A stretch of 64,000 nucleotides of DNA from Bartonella sp. ML70XJBT.G (GTDB taxonomy: Bacteria; Pseudomonadota; Alphaproteobacteria; Rhizobiales; Rhizobiaceae), in contig NZ_JAQITA010000001.1 of NCBI RefSeq assembly GCF_028618575.1, positions 233,101 through 297,100 on the forward strand, written 5' to 3'. Below are positions 9,311 through 19,103 of the stretch, in pieces (the first letter of the stretch is position 1; each line of letters opens with the position of its first letter). The notes beneath the pieces were generated by a model, which searched no databases, was not told where the DNA came from, and saw only the letters and a list, made by a program, of their open reading frames with translations. The position numbers and the translations under genes are program-made.

Positions 9311-10753
9311 TTATTCCGAGATAATTTTAACATCTGTGCCTGCCCGTAAAGTTTGCGTGGGCGAGAGTGCATTGAGAATGCGAAAGAGGGTTTCTTTATG
9401 CGTTGCTGTTTGCATTTTATTGGCAAGACTTGCAACGCTCTCTCCCTGCTGAACGCGTACAACACGGATTCTCAAGGGTTTCAGTTTCTTAAATTGTGAA
9501 GATGAAAGCGCGTGAAAACTTTGTATCGTTTTTGTGGCAATCTCTTCAAAATGTTGAGAATGATGTGGGGCGGCTGTGAGAAAGCGAAAAGCATGCTTTT
9601 TAAAAAAAATGACCACCACATCAAATTGCCAATGTGCGTTAGCTGCTCGAGCATGTGCTCCAGGGTATCCTTGAATTGTGATGGGGTGCACGGATGATTC
9701 GTCCAATCCTATAATCCATCCGCTTTTTAAATATTCACTTGCAGAGAGTGCAAAGGGGCGTGCTATAGCATCAAAACGAATGGCAATATTATCTGGTCCA
9801 CTGGCCCAAACAGTATGGGCTGAGTTTTCTATGGTAAAATTGTTAGGCACACCAAAAGCGACACCCAATTGCTGGTGAATAAATTGGTTGTCTCTTACAA
9901 AACCTGTAGGAAAGCTTCCAGCAAAAATCATGCCATCAATGCTTTTGAGAAAAGAATCACGGTCTCTCTCTCCTATACTCACTGTCGTGATGTTACGCGC
10001 CTTTTCTTTGACAAGGCGAATCCGTTGTGGAGTGGTTGGGTGGTTTGCGAGAAAGTCCGAGGAAGTCTTTGTCGTATTCAAGAGATTACGGAAAACGCTA
10101 TAAGCTTCCATTGATTGGAGAAAGCGTAGGGAGGCAAATGGATCATATCCTGCTTTTTTGAGCATTTCCAAGGCAATGGAATCGGCTTCTAGTTCTTGAT
10201 TGCGTAAAAATTGGGTGAATTGTTGCTTGTTTTGTATAGGATTATGAAGCTTGCCTCTCTCATCAGAGAGAAGGGGTGAGGAGAAATGATTTTTATCCTT
10301 CAATTCGGCTTTTTTTCTGAGACGTAAAATACCATGATTGGCAGTAATGTGAGCTATTTCATGGGCTAAAATGGCTGCAACTTCTGAAGAATCATTGGCG
10401 AGAGCAAGCATGCCACGGGTGATGTAAATAGAGCCATTGGGTTGGGCAAATGCATTGATGCTTTCTGAATTTAAGATTGTTACAGAATAGTGTTGTTGAG
10501 GATTTTGTGACACCCTAGCCAGTTTGTGCACAATCTGCGCTAATAGACGTTCAAGTGTTGTGTTATAATAGGCACCGCCATATTTTTGCAGAATACGAGG
10601 GTGTTGTAGAGCGCTTAATGTGACATAAATATTATGCTTGCTGGCATGTTTAACTGTTTCAGAAGAATCTGAAGAAAGCTTATCGTTGGGAGAAAGATGC
10701 ATATGACAAGCAGAAAGGAGAAGTGTAAGGCTTATGAAAGGTGCTCTGTACAT
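9311..10753 (-). CDS. M48-family periplasmic metalloprotease, lipoprotein
   Basis: A zinc protease related to BepA/LoiP. The zinc motif HEIAH is seen in AAILAHEIAHITANHG, and NAFAQPNGSIYITRGML precedes it as in the family. A lipoprotein signal (TLLLSACHM, cysteine about residue 16) indicates membrane anchoring. The C-terminus (about 50 residues, beginning RVVRVQQGESVASLA) looks like a LysM-type or TPR-associated end domain. I chose the start at 10753 because it gives a normal signal peptide; an in-frame ATG at 10843 would add 30 residues. Likely function: quality control of outer-membrane proteins in the periplasm. Divergent from thiN. Confidence 0.85.
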   Translation of the reverse strand: MYRAPFISLTLLLSACHMHLSPNDKLSSDSSETVKHASKHNIYVTLSALQHPRILQKYGGAYYNTTLERLLAQIVHKLARVSQNPQQHYSVTILNSESINAFAQPNGSIYITRGMLALANDSSEVAAILAHEIAHITANHGILRLRKKAELKDKNHFSSPLLSDERGKLHNPIQNKQQFTQFLRNQELEADSIALEMLKKAGYDPFASLRFLQSMEAYSVFRNLLNTTKTSSDFLANHPTTPQRIRLVKEKARNITTVSIGERDRDSFLKSIDGMIFAGSFPTGFVRDNQFIHQQLGVAFGVPNNFTIENSAHTVWASGPDNIAIRFDAIARPFALSASEYLKSGWIIGLDESSVHPITIQGYPGAHARAANAHWQFDVVVIFFKKHAFRFLTAAPHHSQHFEEIATKTIQSFHALSSSQFKKLKPLRIRVVRVQQGESVASLANKMQTATHKETLFRILNALSPTQTLRAGTDVKIISE

Positions 10754-10999
10754 TCTGGTGCGAAAGGAAATATTTCGTTGAAAAATTTGGTGTCGTTGAT
10801 TGTTATGCACTGCGTGTTTAAGGTGAATTGTGGCAAATTTCATTGGTCTCTTTGTATGTGTTTTTATAAGTCAAAAAAGCTTTTGGGGAAGGAGCTTTTT
10901 GAGAAGGATTCTTTTGGCTATAGCATGGTTATTGTCCATAAGAAACGGATCTTTTTGATAAAAAGATACGAAGAAAAATTACGGAAGGCAAAGTATAGC

Positions 11000-11635
11000 A
11001 TGACAACATTTACAATATTATTAAATGGAGATGTTTGTATCACCGATCGGTTGCTCACTCAAATTCACAACAGTCGCGTGATTGCTGCAGATGGGGGAAT
11101 GCGTCATGCAGCAGCACTGGGTGTGATGCCGGAGTTGTGGGTGGGAGATTTCGATTCATCAGATCAAACTTTAATCAACAGCTATATTCATGTGCCCCGT
11201 GAGGTTTTTCCCTCTGATAAAGATATGACCGATAGTGCTCTGGCATGTGAGAGAGCTCTGCAAAAAGGTGCCAAACACCTTATTTTGTGTGGTGCTTTGG
11301 GAGGGGAGCGCAGTGATCATAGTCTTTCTCATATGACCTTGGCACTAATGATGGCAGAAAAAGGGATTACAGTGTTGTTGACAAGCGGTTGTGAAGAAGG
11401 ATGGCCGGTCTTACCAAAGCCTTTTTCATATGATCTCCCCGATGGATGTTTGTTTAGTATTATCGGTTTTTCTGATTTACAAGGCTTGACGCTTTCAGGT
11501 GTGAAATGGCCGCTTTGTGGTAAAAATGTGTCTTTTGGATCTTCTTTGACACTTTCTAACCGTATTTGTGGAACCTTTTCTTGCTATTTAGGTTCTGGAA
11601 AAGCTATATTGTTGGCGTCTGTACCTATTCCATAA
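11000..11635 (+). CDS. thiN: Thiamine pyrophosphokinase
   Basis: Transfers pyrophosphate from ATP to thiamine to make the cofactor TPP. The 211-residue protein has the family motifs ADGGMRHA (residues 29-36), VGDFDS (about 48-53), DKDMTDSALA (about 73-82) and GGERSDHSLSH (about 99-109). GGAAGG precedes the ATG at 11000 by about 11 bases. A longer in-frame ORF reaches back to 10697 but overlaps the divergent M48 gene and has no family similarity. No TPP riboswitch was recognised upstream. Confidence 0.92.
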   Translation: MTTFTILLNGDVCITDRLLTQIHNSRVIAADGGMRHAAALGVMPELWVGDFDSSDQTLINSYIHVPREVFPSDKDMTDSALACERALQKGAKHLILCGALGGERSDHSLSHMTLALMMAEKGITVLLTSGCEEGWPVLPKPFSYDLPDGCLFSIIGFSDLQGLTLSGVKWPLCGKNVSFGSSLTLSNRICGTFSCYLGSGKAILLASVPIP

Positions 11636-11733
11636 AGCTCTTCCGGTATATTTGAATAAGGCAGAGGGGGGCAAGCGATGAAGTGCCGGCATGAATGATA
11701 TATTTATGTATTAATTTAAGGAGAGGTTTTAAT

Positions 11734-12153
11734 ATGTTAAAATCATTTTTGAAAGTGGCAGTTGTTTCAGCCATTGGTTTAAGTACTGTGGCTTGTACCA
11801 CAAATGATCAGCGCGTTGCACGTTACGGTGTGGGAGGGGCAGCAATAGGTGCTTTGGCGGGATCTGCAATTGCTGGAAGTACTCCTGGTGCTGCACTGAC
11901 CGGTGCCGCATTTGGTGCTATTGCTGGAACAGTAACAGGTGCTGCCGTCAATCAGCAAAGAGAACAAAGACGGGAAGGACAGATTGTTATTCATCAGTCA
12001 ACACCAATGTGCACTTATCGTGGGCATAAAGGTCACTATTACAAAGCACCTTGTGCACAAAAAGTGCATACACAAAAAACACCACAATTGTGCACTTATC
12101 GGGATGGAAGAGGTGTGATGTATAAGGCACCTTGTCCACGCCGCGTTCGTTAA
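11734..12153 (+). CDS. Glycine-zipper outer-membrane lipoprotein
   Basis: The 139-residue protein has a lipoprotein signal peptide with lipobox STVAC near residue 20. It is followed by a glycine zipper (GVGGAAIGALAGSAIAGS and further GxxxG repeats, about residues 32-75) as in SlyB/Rickettsia 17 kDa-type antigens. The C-terminal half contains two copies of a CTYRG(H/D)(K/R)G motif ending YKAPC, so four cysteines are paired in a repeat. AAGGAGAGG lies before the ATG. The stop overlaps the start of the ABC-F gene (TAATG), indicating co-transcription and translational coupling. Confidence 0.82.
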   Translation: MLKSFLKVAVVSAIGLSTVACTTNDQRVARYGVGGAAIGALAGSAIAGSTPGAALTGAAFGAIAGTVTGAAVNQQREQRREGQIVIHQSTPMCTYRGHKGHYYKAPCAQKVHTQKTPQLCTYRDGRGVMYKAPCPRRVR

Positions 12154-14015
12154 TGGTGTTGCCGCTCTTGCGGCTTGACCGCATTTTTCTAACCTTTGGA
12201 ACAAACCCCTTGCTCAATCAAGCTTGCTTATCGGTTGAGCAAGGAGCGCGTATCGCGCTGGTGGGAAGAAATGGTTGTGGGAAATCAACGCTGTTAAAAA
12301 TTGCCGCAGGAATGATTGAGCCTAGTGGTGGGGAGATTTTTCGCCACCCGCGAGTCACGATATGTTATGTTTCACAAAATCCCGATTGCGCGGGATTTGA
12401 GGATGTTCATGCCTTTGTAGAAGCAGGGTTGGATCAGACCCCTGATATACCATGGATAAATACACTTCGTGACAATCTGGGTTTTTCAGGAAGTGAAAAA
12501 TTGGCGACCCTTTCTGGGGGGGAAAGGCGGCGTGTTTCTTTGTTGCGCGCTCTTGCCGCAAAACCAGATATTCTTCTGTTAGATGAACCAACCAATCATC
12601 TCGATTTGCCAACCATTGAATGGTTGGAAAGGACTTTATGTTCGTTGTCTTCAGCCATTGTGGTGATTTCCCATGATCGGCGTTTTTTAGAAAATGTCAC
12701 CCGTTCAACCCTATGGCTTGATCGAGGTATGACAAAAAGACTGGAAAAGCGTTTTTCGGAATTTGAGAATTGGCGTGATAAGGCGTTGCAAGAAGAAGCT
12801 CTTGAGCAACATAAATTAGGGCGACAGATTGCACGCGAAGAACAATGGTTGCGCTATGGGGTGAGTGCACGGCGTAAACGCAATGTACGTCGGTTGGGGG
12901 AATTAAAAGAGCTACGAAAACTTCACAAAAACTATAAAGGGCAACCGGGTCGTGCGCTTTTGACTGCTGCTCAAAGTTCTCATTCTGGTCAATTGGTCCT
13001 TGAAGCAAAGCGCATTTCAAAATCTTATGGGGAGCGCGTTATTGTTAAAGATTTTTCTTTACGCATTCAGCGTGGTGATCGTATCGGCTTGGTGGGGCCT
13101 AATGGTATTGGCAAGACAACATTGCTTTCTACATTGATCGGGCAAGAAGCCGTTGATAGTGGTATGGTGCGGCATGGATATAACCTTGCCATGGCGTTTC
13201 TTGATCAACAGCGTATTCTCAATGAAGAAGAAACATTAGCGCATTATCTCACTGGCGGGAGGGGAGAGACACTTGTGATCAATGGGCAAGAGCGCCACGT
13301 GGTTTCTTATATGAAAGACTTTTTGTTTTTACCCGAACAAGCACGGACACCACTCAAGGAATTTTCAGGGGGAGAAAGAGCGCGCCTTATGCTGGCACGA
13401 TTGTTGTCGCGTCCGGCAAATTTTTTGATTCTTGATGAACCCACCAATGATTTGGATATGGAGACTTTGGATTTGTTACAGGAATTTATTGCCGATTTTG
13501 CTGGAACAGTTTTGTTGGTGAGCCATGATCGGGACTTTTTAGATCGCACGGTGACTCATATGTTGGCGCCCCAAGGCGATGGGCATTGGATTTTATATGC
13601 TGGCGGTTATAGCGATATGATAGCGCAAAATAAGCACGCTGTATCGTTAGGGCGAAAAGATAAGGGGTTATCACAACGTAAAGCATCTGCAAATCCACAT
13701 GGATGGGAAAATGCAAATTCTAACGTGTCAACAAATCGTGGCTCTGTAGAGAAGGAAAAAATAAAGCCGCGCAAGCTGTCTTATAAGCAGGTTTATGCTC
13801 TGGAAAAATTGCCTGAACAAATCGCTGCTTTGCAGGATGAAATCAAAAAAATTGAACAAGAACTCTCTGATCCAGCGCTCTATGGCAGGGATAAAGAGCG
13901 TTTCGAGCGTTTATCCATAGCTTTGGAAGAGAAAAAAAAGAGTTGTGCTGGCAAAGAAGAAGAATGGTTAGAACTTGAATTATTGCGCGAAGACAGTGAA
14001 TGTGGGAAGTCATAA
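12153..14015 (+). CDS. ABC-F family ATPase (Uup-like)
   Basis: Soluble twin-ATPase protein of 620 residues without membrane segments. Two Walker A motifs are seen (GRNGCGKST near residue 36, GPNGIGKTT near 315). Each is paired with an ABC signature (TLSGGERRRVSLLRAL, EFSGGERARLMLARLL) and a Walker B with LDEPTN. The linker and the charged C-terminal coiled coil (about residues 520-620) fit the Uup branch, which acts on ribosomes or DNA intermediates rather than transport. The start at 12153 overlaps the previous stop. A GTG-type extension to 12132 is unlikely. Confidence 0.9.
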   Translation: MVLPLLRLDRIFLTFGTNPLLNQACLSVEQGARIALVGRNGCGKSTLLKIAAGMIEPSGGEIFRHPRVTICYVSQNPDCAGFEDVHAFVEAGLDQTPDIPWINTLRDNLGFSGSEKLATLSGGERRRVSLLRALAAKPDILLLDEPTNHLDLPTIEWLERTLCSLSSAIVVISHDRRFLENVTRSTLWLDRGMTKRLEKRFSEFENWRDKALQEEALEQHKLGRQIAREEQWLRYGVSARRKRNVRRLGELKELRKLHKNYKGQPGRALLTAAQSSHSGQLVLEAKRISKSYGERVIVKDFSLRIQRGDRIGLVGPNGIGKTTLLSTLIGQEAVDSGMVRHGYNLAMAFLDQQRILNEEETLAHYLTGGRGETLVINGQERHVVSYMKDFLFLPEQARTPLKEFSGGERARLMLARLLSRPANFLILDEPTNDLDMETLDLLQEFIADFAGTVLLVSHDRDFLDRTVTHMLAPQGDGHWILYAGGYSDMIAQNKHAVSLGRKDKGLSQRKASANPHGWENANSNVSTNRGSVEKEKIKPRKLSYKQVYALEKLPEQIAALQDEIKKIEQELSDPALYGRDKERFERLSIALEEKKKSCAGKEEEWLELELLREDSECGKS

Positions 14016-14096
14016 AACGCTTTAGCGTTAATTCTTTCAAGAAGTTTTTAATCGATTTGCATGATCGCTTTTTTTTCATTTCCTCTTTGTTTTGCC

Positions 14097-14402
14097 TCAT
14101 TCTGTACGGGATGCGTGCGCATCTTGGAGGGGAAAAAGAGTTATGCATGAAAGAGGAGTGGTGAGAGCAGACACTTTAATGGGGTCACGGCCCTCATGCA
14201 AAACAGAACGCCATTGATTTGCACATTCACGGGCTTTTTTTAAAGAGACATTTCGCAACGCCCCCAAGCTCATTTCACGACGGCGCCCGTGAATGGTATA
14301 ACGATAAATCCATTGGGTATTGCCATCTTTACGCTTATGGAGAAGCAAGCCGGCATCATCATACACTTTGCCAGTTCCCAATGTTGCGACAGCTCTTGGC
14401 AC
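14097..14402 (-). pseudogene. Integrase remnant (arm-binding N-terminal domain only)
   Basis: The frame encodes the N-terminal domain of a P4-type tyrosine recombinase: YDDAGLLLHKRKDG, WIYRYTIHGRRREMSLGAL and SLKKARECANQWRSVLHEGRDP. The catalytic domain is absent, and the normal start is replaced by unrelated codons. The second copy at 32.9 kb retains the start (MLSNTKAVATL). It is a relic of a lost prophage or island. Confidence 0.85.
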
Positions 14403-14596
14403 CTAAGACGGTTCATAAGAGCTATTTTTAGTTCTTTCTTATACAATTTTTACCCACACGCCAGCCCCGCTTTTGACGTGCAAGCGAGTGGTTTTGATTG
14501 ATTCAAGATAGACAGGTTTGACATGAGAGAATCTTACGATATTCGAGGGTCTCATTCAATATGAATAACGCTATATTATCATTATAAATCAATATT
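14343..14596. repeat. Copy 1 of a 250 bp integrase-upstream repeat
   Basis: The sequence from the integrase start region through its upstream DNA (for example GAGAATCTTACGATATTCG and CTCATTCAATATGAATAACG) recurs at 32905-33155 in the same orientation with moderate divergence. Confidence 0.88.
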
Positions 14597-14688
14597 TTGT
14601 CCTGTTATATGAAGACAATGAAAAGAAATATTTTCACAATTTTGTAAGGCTTGATATGATACTCTTTTAATATTCTGGTGAAAATACC

Positions 14689-15258
14689 TTATGACGCTTT
14701 ATGTTCATTTCTTGGGTTCTGAGGATCATGGATTCGAGAGGTGAGGATGTGGTCTCTCCATTTACCGGAAATCATCAGATAATCTCTCGCATAGCCTTCT
14801 TTCTCAAAATTAAGGCGCTTCAGTAAATTTCCGCTTCTGGTATTTTCAGGCATATAGTTTGCCATCACGCGATGGAGATAATAAACAGCAAAGACATGGG
14901 GTATCAGAGTAGATAAAATCTCGAACATGAGACCGTTGCCTTGCTGTTTTTCATCAACAGTAAAACCAAGATGACAGGCTTGAAAAACACCACGAACCAC
15001 ATTGGTAAAATTCACGGTGGCGATGATTGTACTATCATTTTTCAATCGTGTGGCGTATCGATAGGCGCATCCTTGGGCATTTTCATGAGCAAAAGCCTTT
15101 GCGCGTGTTTCCCAAGCTGTTAGGGTGTTATAATCAGCAGATTTCACCGGTTCAAAGGGAGAGAGGTGGTTCTCATTGCGCAGGTAATAGGAAGACAGTT
15201 CCCCTGCATCTTCTAGACCAATTAAGGTGGAAATTGTGCGTTTTGTTGTGATTGTCAT
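14689..15258 (-). CDS. rimJ: RimJ-type GNAT N-acetyltransferase
   Basis: A 189-residue GNAT acetyltransferase that moves acetyl from acetyl-CoA to an amine. The family is that of ribosomal protein alanine N-acetyltransferases: STLIGLEDAGELSSYYLRNE at the N-terminus, LGFTVDEKQQGNGLMFEIL as the acetyl-CoA binding motif A, and HRVMANYMPENTRSGNLLKRLNFEKEGYA as the typical RimJ/RimL C-terminal motif B region (read in parts). The likely substrate is ribosomal protein S5, though other protein N-termini are possible. No strong ribosome binding site is visible. It stands alone between the integrase remnant and weakly coding DNA. Confidence 0.82.
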   Translation of the reverse strand: MTITTKRTISTLIGLEDAGELSSYYLRNENHLSPFEPVKSADYNTLTAWETRAKAFAHENAQGCAYRYATRLKNDSTIIATVNFTNVVRGVFQACHLGFTVDEKQQGNGLMFEILSTLIPHVFAVYYLHRVMANYMPENTRSGNLLKRLNFEKEGYARDYLMISGKWRDHILTSRIHDPQNPRNEHKAS

Positions 15259-15405
15259 AGCTTTTTCTTACAAGAAATGGACGAGTCTGTCTGTTTCTCA
15301 TATTTCTTTTCACGTGGTTTGTCCTTTTTGCCGAAATTCATTGTAAAGGGTGGGAAGCTGATGAGGGACTTTATCACATGTGATCAATTTGCATGGGGAT
15401 GTAAA

Positions 15406-15540
15406 ATGAGGAAGAAATATAGCTTCAGAGCTTATTTTGCAATTAATTGTTGTGCTTTATTGCATTTTACAATGGTTTTTCTCTTTTCAATTTTTCCTTT
15501 GCATAAAAACGTTTTCGCTGACTCTAAAGCTCAAAGCTAA
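15406..15540 (+). CDS. Possible short exported peptide or truncated 5' gene end
   Basis: A 44-residue ORF starting MRKKYSFRAYF has a signal-peptide layout: a basic N-terminus, a hydrophobic core (about residues 17-31) and a plausible cleavage after VFA. The stop comes six residues later. GGGGA precedes the ATG. It could be the 5' scar of a lost secreted protein, or a coincidence in AT-rich DNA. Confidence 0.3.
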   Translation: MRKKYSFRAYFAINCCALLHFTMVFLFSIFPLHKNVFADSKAQS

Positions 15541-16578
15541 TTCTTTATTATTGATGCGTTCTTTACGTTTATGAAGGATGGTAGATTTTTATCCTTTCCA
15601 AAATACTTGGCAAATCATAGGAGGCAATGGCTGCCGGCTGTGTGCAAATTTGTAATACTGGAACTCTTGCTGATGTGATGCACTATTTTGCGTTGGTGGT
15701 GTGAGGGTTGCGTCTTTTTTCTCTTCCATAATTGGCTCTTTACGTTCAATGACCTTCTGCTTTTGATTGTATCCTGTTTGCGTGTGAGCAATCATGGTAA
15801 GTTTGTCAATCTATTTCTCAGCCAATTTTTGACGATGAGAGATTGAGCAGCGCTCTTGCTCTTTGTTTTGTGCAAAAGAGGGTGTGGTGTACAATCAGTC
15901 CATAGTTTTTTGATATTTTCACCCATCGGTTTCTTTGATTTTTTCTCCTCATAACGGAGTGAGGGAGTAGAATATTTTTTTGTGCAAGATATGTTATGCT
16001 TTTTCAAATAACCATTCATCAATAATTAATAGATTGATTTATAACGATCATTTATTGTTTCTGATCTTTAAGAAGAATCTCGAATATGGTAGGATTTTCT
16101 GATTGCCAATTTGTTTATGGTAAATCAAGCTAAATCATTTTTTTGCCGGTTACAAGCGGGATTGGCATGGGGAGTGAAAGTCATTGAAGGTAAGGGTGCG
16201 GTTGATGAATGTTCTCAGGTATCAAGGGTTTGCGCAATATTGCGGAGGGAAGAGTCTGAGGGGGTGTATAGAGATTGGTTTCTTATAGCTTGATCATGAC
16301 TCTTTACGGGTCCTGTTGTGAAATGGGAGCGGTGCATTGAGAGAAGCTTGTTTAAAACAAGCGCGCAAATTAACAATACAAGAGCATTTTGTGGGGACCA
16401 TTTGCTGGTATTTTTGTGGCGCGCTGTTTTGTATCAGAGGCGAAAATTGCAACATGTCGCTGATATGATCGTTATAAGCTCCATGCACCGCTTTTTCTGA
16501 CAAGAAATGTAGGTGTATGATTACCTTTTCTCTGTCATGTTGAGAAAATATCTGGTGCCATCTTTGTGATAAATGATG
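15541..16578. other. Weakly coding region with small overlapping ORFs
   Basis: No recognised gene. Two minus-strand ORFs (15792-16022, 76 codons; 15589-15795, 68 codons) overlap by ATGA and have somewhat protein-like composition but no known motif. A 10 bp inverted repeat (AGCGGTGCAT at 16328-16337, ATGCACCGCT at 16483-16492) brackets about 145 bases that include a short plus-strand frame beginning LREACLKQARKLT. The region looks like decayed accessory DNA. Confidence 0.4.
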
Positions 16579-16836
16579 TTAACTCATCCCAAGTGCATCT
16601 TTATAGAGTTGGATAATGGTTTCTTCTTCTATGCGTTCATGCTCTTCTTTTTTACGCAGCCGTATAATGCTGCGCACAGCTTTACTATCAAAACCAGAGC
16701 CTTTCAGTTCAGCGTAAACCTCTTTAATATCATCAGAAATCGTTTTTTTCTCTTCTTCTAATCGTTCAATACGCTCAATAAAAGCGCGCAATTGGTTTAC
16801 GGATATTGCGTGTGTTTCATTGGTCACTGTGTTCAT
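16579..16836 (-). CDS. gapR: GapR-like DNA-binding protein (DUF2312)
   Basis: An 85-residue protein made of helices: [20 protein letters not shown], then [20 protein letters not shown], then an acidic and basic C-terminal helix. This is the DUF2312 family, represented by Caulobacter GapR, a nucleoid-associated protein that encircles overtwisted, AT-rich DNA ahead of polymerases. The length and the GFDSKA motif fit. It is a single gene on the minus strand. Confidence 0.9.
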   Translation of the reverse strand: MNTVTNETHAISVNQLRAFIERIERLEEEKKTISDDIKEVYAELKGSGFDSKAVRSIIRLRKKEEHERIEEETIIQLYKDALGMS

Positions 16837-17047
16837 TGCATTTTTCTCCGGACTTTATGTTTTAAGCTGTTTTGTTAGCGATAAATTTTGTTGAGAAAGC
16901 CTGAAAAACAAGATGTCAATCAAGCTGCATCGTTTTTTTACAAATTGACTTTAAATATTTTGTAAAATTTTTAAGATATGCATTGATAAAAAGGCACTAA
17001 GAAGCCAAAAAGGATAAAAACATATCTCTATCGATTTGTAGAGAGCT

Positions 17048-17614
17048 GTGATGAGACTTTTTAAAAAGAATAAAAGCTGTATGCTTTGTTTTAATCGCTT
17101 ACATGGTAAAGGAAGTTTTGTGGTTGCCAAAAAACAGGAATGGGGGTTTTGGAAAAAACGGAGCGTTTTTTTCTTAAGTATTCTGCTGTCGTTCTGGTTT
17201 GTTGGTTTGGCAAGAGCTGATTTTAGAGTTTGTAATACCACCCAACAGTCCGTTGGTGTTGCCCTTGGCTATCGTACATTTTCAGGCTGGGTAAGTGAAG
17301 GGTGGTGGGTGGTCCCCGTGACAGAGTGTAAAACCTTAATTGAGGGACCACTTTCTTCACGATTTTATTATTTTTATGCCGAGGGTGCACAGAAAAAAGG
17401 CAACTGGGCAGGGTCCATAACGATGTGTGTGCAAGATAGCCAATTTACCATTCAGGGAGTTCATGATTGTTTTCCGCGAGGCTATCAAAAGGCGGAGTTT
17501 AAGGAAATTGATACGGGCAATCAAACCAGTTGGATGGTACAGTTGACGGAAGAGTCCTTGTTGGGTGATTCGGTTGTACATCCGCCCTCGTTTTTAGGAG
17601 GTTCTTCACGGTGA
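17048..17614 (+). CDS. DUF1036 exported protein
   Basis: The 188-residue protein has a basic N-terminus of about 40 residues and then a hydrophobic stretch (FFLSILLSFWFVGLARA) that looks like a signal peptide ending before DFRVCN. The mature part matches DUF1036: FRVCNTTQQSVGVALGYR, GWVSEGWWVVPVTEC and IQGVHDCFPRGYQ. Family members are small periplasmic or surface proteins of unknown role, often encoded just before pyk in Rhizobiales. The stop overlaps the pyk start (GTGA), so the two genes are coupled. The ATG at 17051 is an equally possible start. Confidence 0.85.
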   Translation: MMRLFKKNKSCMLCFNRLHGKGSFVVAKKQEWGFWKKRSVFFLSILLSFWFVGLARADFRVCNTTQQSVGVALGYRTFSGWVSEGWWVVPVTECKTLIEGPLSSRFYYFYAEGAQKKGNWAGSITMCVQDSQFTIQGVHDCFPRGYQKAEFKEIDTGNQTSWMVQLTEESLLGDSVVHPPSFLGGSSR

Positions 17615-19047
17615 AACGTGCACGTAAGGTAAAAATTATTGCTACTCTTGGTCCTTCTTCTTTTTCCATTGCAATGATTGAAAAGCTTTTTAGGGCGGGA
17701 GCCGATGTTTTTCGTTTGAATATGAGCCATACGGACTGTAAAACAATGGCAGATTTGGTTCAGCGTATACGCGAGGTAGAAAAAATTGTTCGCCGGCCCA
17801 TTGGTATTTTAGTGGATCTCCAAGGACCTAAATTGCGCGTTGGATCTTTTGCTAAAGGGCAAGAGGAGCTGCATGTTGGGCAAAGCTTTACATTAGACAG
17901 TCATGATGAGCTGGGGGATGGAGAGCGTGTTTATTTTCCCCATAAGGATGTGTTGGCTGCTGTGAAACTAGGGGACCGGCTGTTGATTGATGATGGAAAG
18001 CTGGAACTGCGTGCACAGTTGTGTGGTGGCCATTTTGTTGAATGCCGTGTGGTTGCTGGAACCCGTATTTCTGATCGCAAAGGTGTCAGTTTTCCGGATA
18101 CCATTTTGCCTTTTGGTTCGATGACATCAAAGGATAAGGCGGATCTTCAAGCTGTTTTGCAACAACCTGTGGATTGGATTGCTCTTTCTTTTATCCAGCG
18201 TCCAGAAGATATTATAGAGGTACGCCGGCTAACGAAAAGCCAAGTGGCTTTGATGGCTAAAATCGAAAAACCTCAAGCTTTGGAGCACATAGAAAAAATT
18301 ATTGATGTTTCTGATGGAATTATGATTGCACGGGGAGATCTTGGTGTAGAAATGCCCTTGGAAAAGATCCCTGCATTGCAGATAGAACTCATAAAAGCTT
18401 GTCGTTTAGCAGGAAAACCCGTGGTGGTGGCAACACAAATGCTTGAGTCTATGATCTCCTCTCCTGTGCCAACACGTGCAGAAGTTTCTGATGTTGCTAC
18501 AGCGGTTTATGCGGGGAGCGATGCGGTGATGTTGTCTGCTGAATCCGCTTCTGGTCTTTATCCTGAAGAAGCTGTGCTTATGATGGATCGCATTGCTCGA
18601 CAAATTGAACAAGATCATACTTATGAGGTAATGATTGGAGCGCAGCATCCTACACCAAAGTCCACGGGAACCGATGCCATTTCTCTGGCCGCGCGACAAA
18701 TCGCTGAAACACTCTCATTAGCAGCTATTGTTGCTTATACCGCTTCGGGCACAACGGGTGTGCGTGCTTCACGAGAGCGCCCAAGTAGACCCATTATTGC
18801 TTTGTCACCCATTGTGGGAACAGCGCGGCGATTGGCTTTGGTTTGGGGACTACATTGTGTGGTGAGTGAAGATGCACGGGATCTAGAGGATATGGTTGAC
18901 CGTGCAGCAGCGATTGCTTTTCAAGAAGGCTTTTGCAGAAGTGGAGACCGCTTTCTTGTTACCGCTGGTGTTCCTCTTGGTACGCCTGGTGCGACAAACC
19001 TCTTGCGTATTGCGGCTGTTTCTCAAGATGGTACAAAGGGTGTTTAA
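17611..19047 (+). CDS. pyk: Pyruvate kinase
   Basis: Last step of glycolysis: PEP plus ADP to pyruvate plus ATP. The 478-residue protein starts with GTG (residues MKRARKVKIIATLGPSS) overlapping the DUF1036 stop. Seen are FRLNMSH, VDLQGPKLRVG, the catalytic lysine segment LMAKIEKPQAL and MIARGDLGVEMPLEKIP. The C-terminal allosteric domain is complete (VAYTASGTTGVRASRERPS, ending in AGVPLGTPGATNLLRI). Immediately downstream lies a broken duplicate of its middle portion. Confidence 0.96.
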   Translation: MKRARKVKIIATLGPSSFSIAMIEKLFRAGADVFRLNMSHTDCKTMADLVQRIREVEKIVRRPIGILVDLQGPKLRVGSFAKGQEELHVGQSFTLDSHDELGDGERVYFPHKDVLAAVKLGDRLLIDDGKLELRAQLCGGHFVECRVVAGTRISDRKGVSFPDTILPFGSMTSKDKADLQAVLQQPVDWIALSFIQRPEDIIEVRRLTKSQVALMAKIEKPQALEHIEKIIDVSDGIMIARGDLGVEMPLEKIPALQIELIKACRLAGKPVVVATQMLESMISSPVPTRAEVSDVATAVYAGSDAVMLSAESASGLYPEEAVLMMDRIARQIEQDHTYEVMIGAQHPTPKSTGTDAISLAARQIAETLSLAAIVAYTASGTTGVRASRERPSRPIIALSPIVGTARRLALVWGLHCVVSEDARDLEDMVDRAAAIAFQEGFCRSGDRFLVTAGVPLGTPGATNLLRIAAVSQDGTKGV

Positions 19048-19103
19048 AAGGTTTCAGGGTATTGGAAATATTTGGGTAGAGTGTTTTACTTTGGAGGGCA
19101 GAT

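Noticed and set aside
10697..11000. N-terminal extension of thiN to 10697
   Set aside because: The extra 101 residues overlap the start of the divergent M48 gene and look like non-coding translation. The family start is at 11000.
10900..11000. A TPP riboswitch before thiN, or near the ThiE-like gene
   Set aside because: The conserved CTGAGA and ACCTGA elements of the THI box are not present in order in either upstream region.
16111..16293. A 60-codon plus-strand ORF
   Set aside because: No motif, no ribosome binding site, and composition typical of chance frames in AT-rich DNA.
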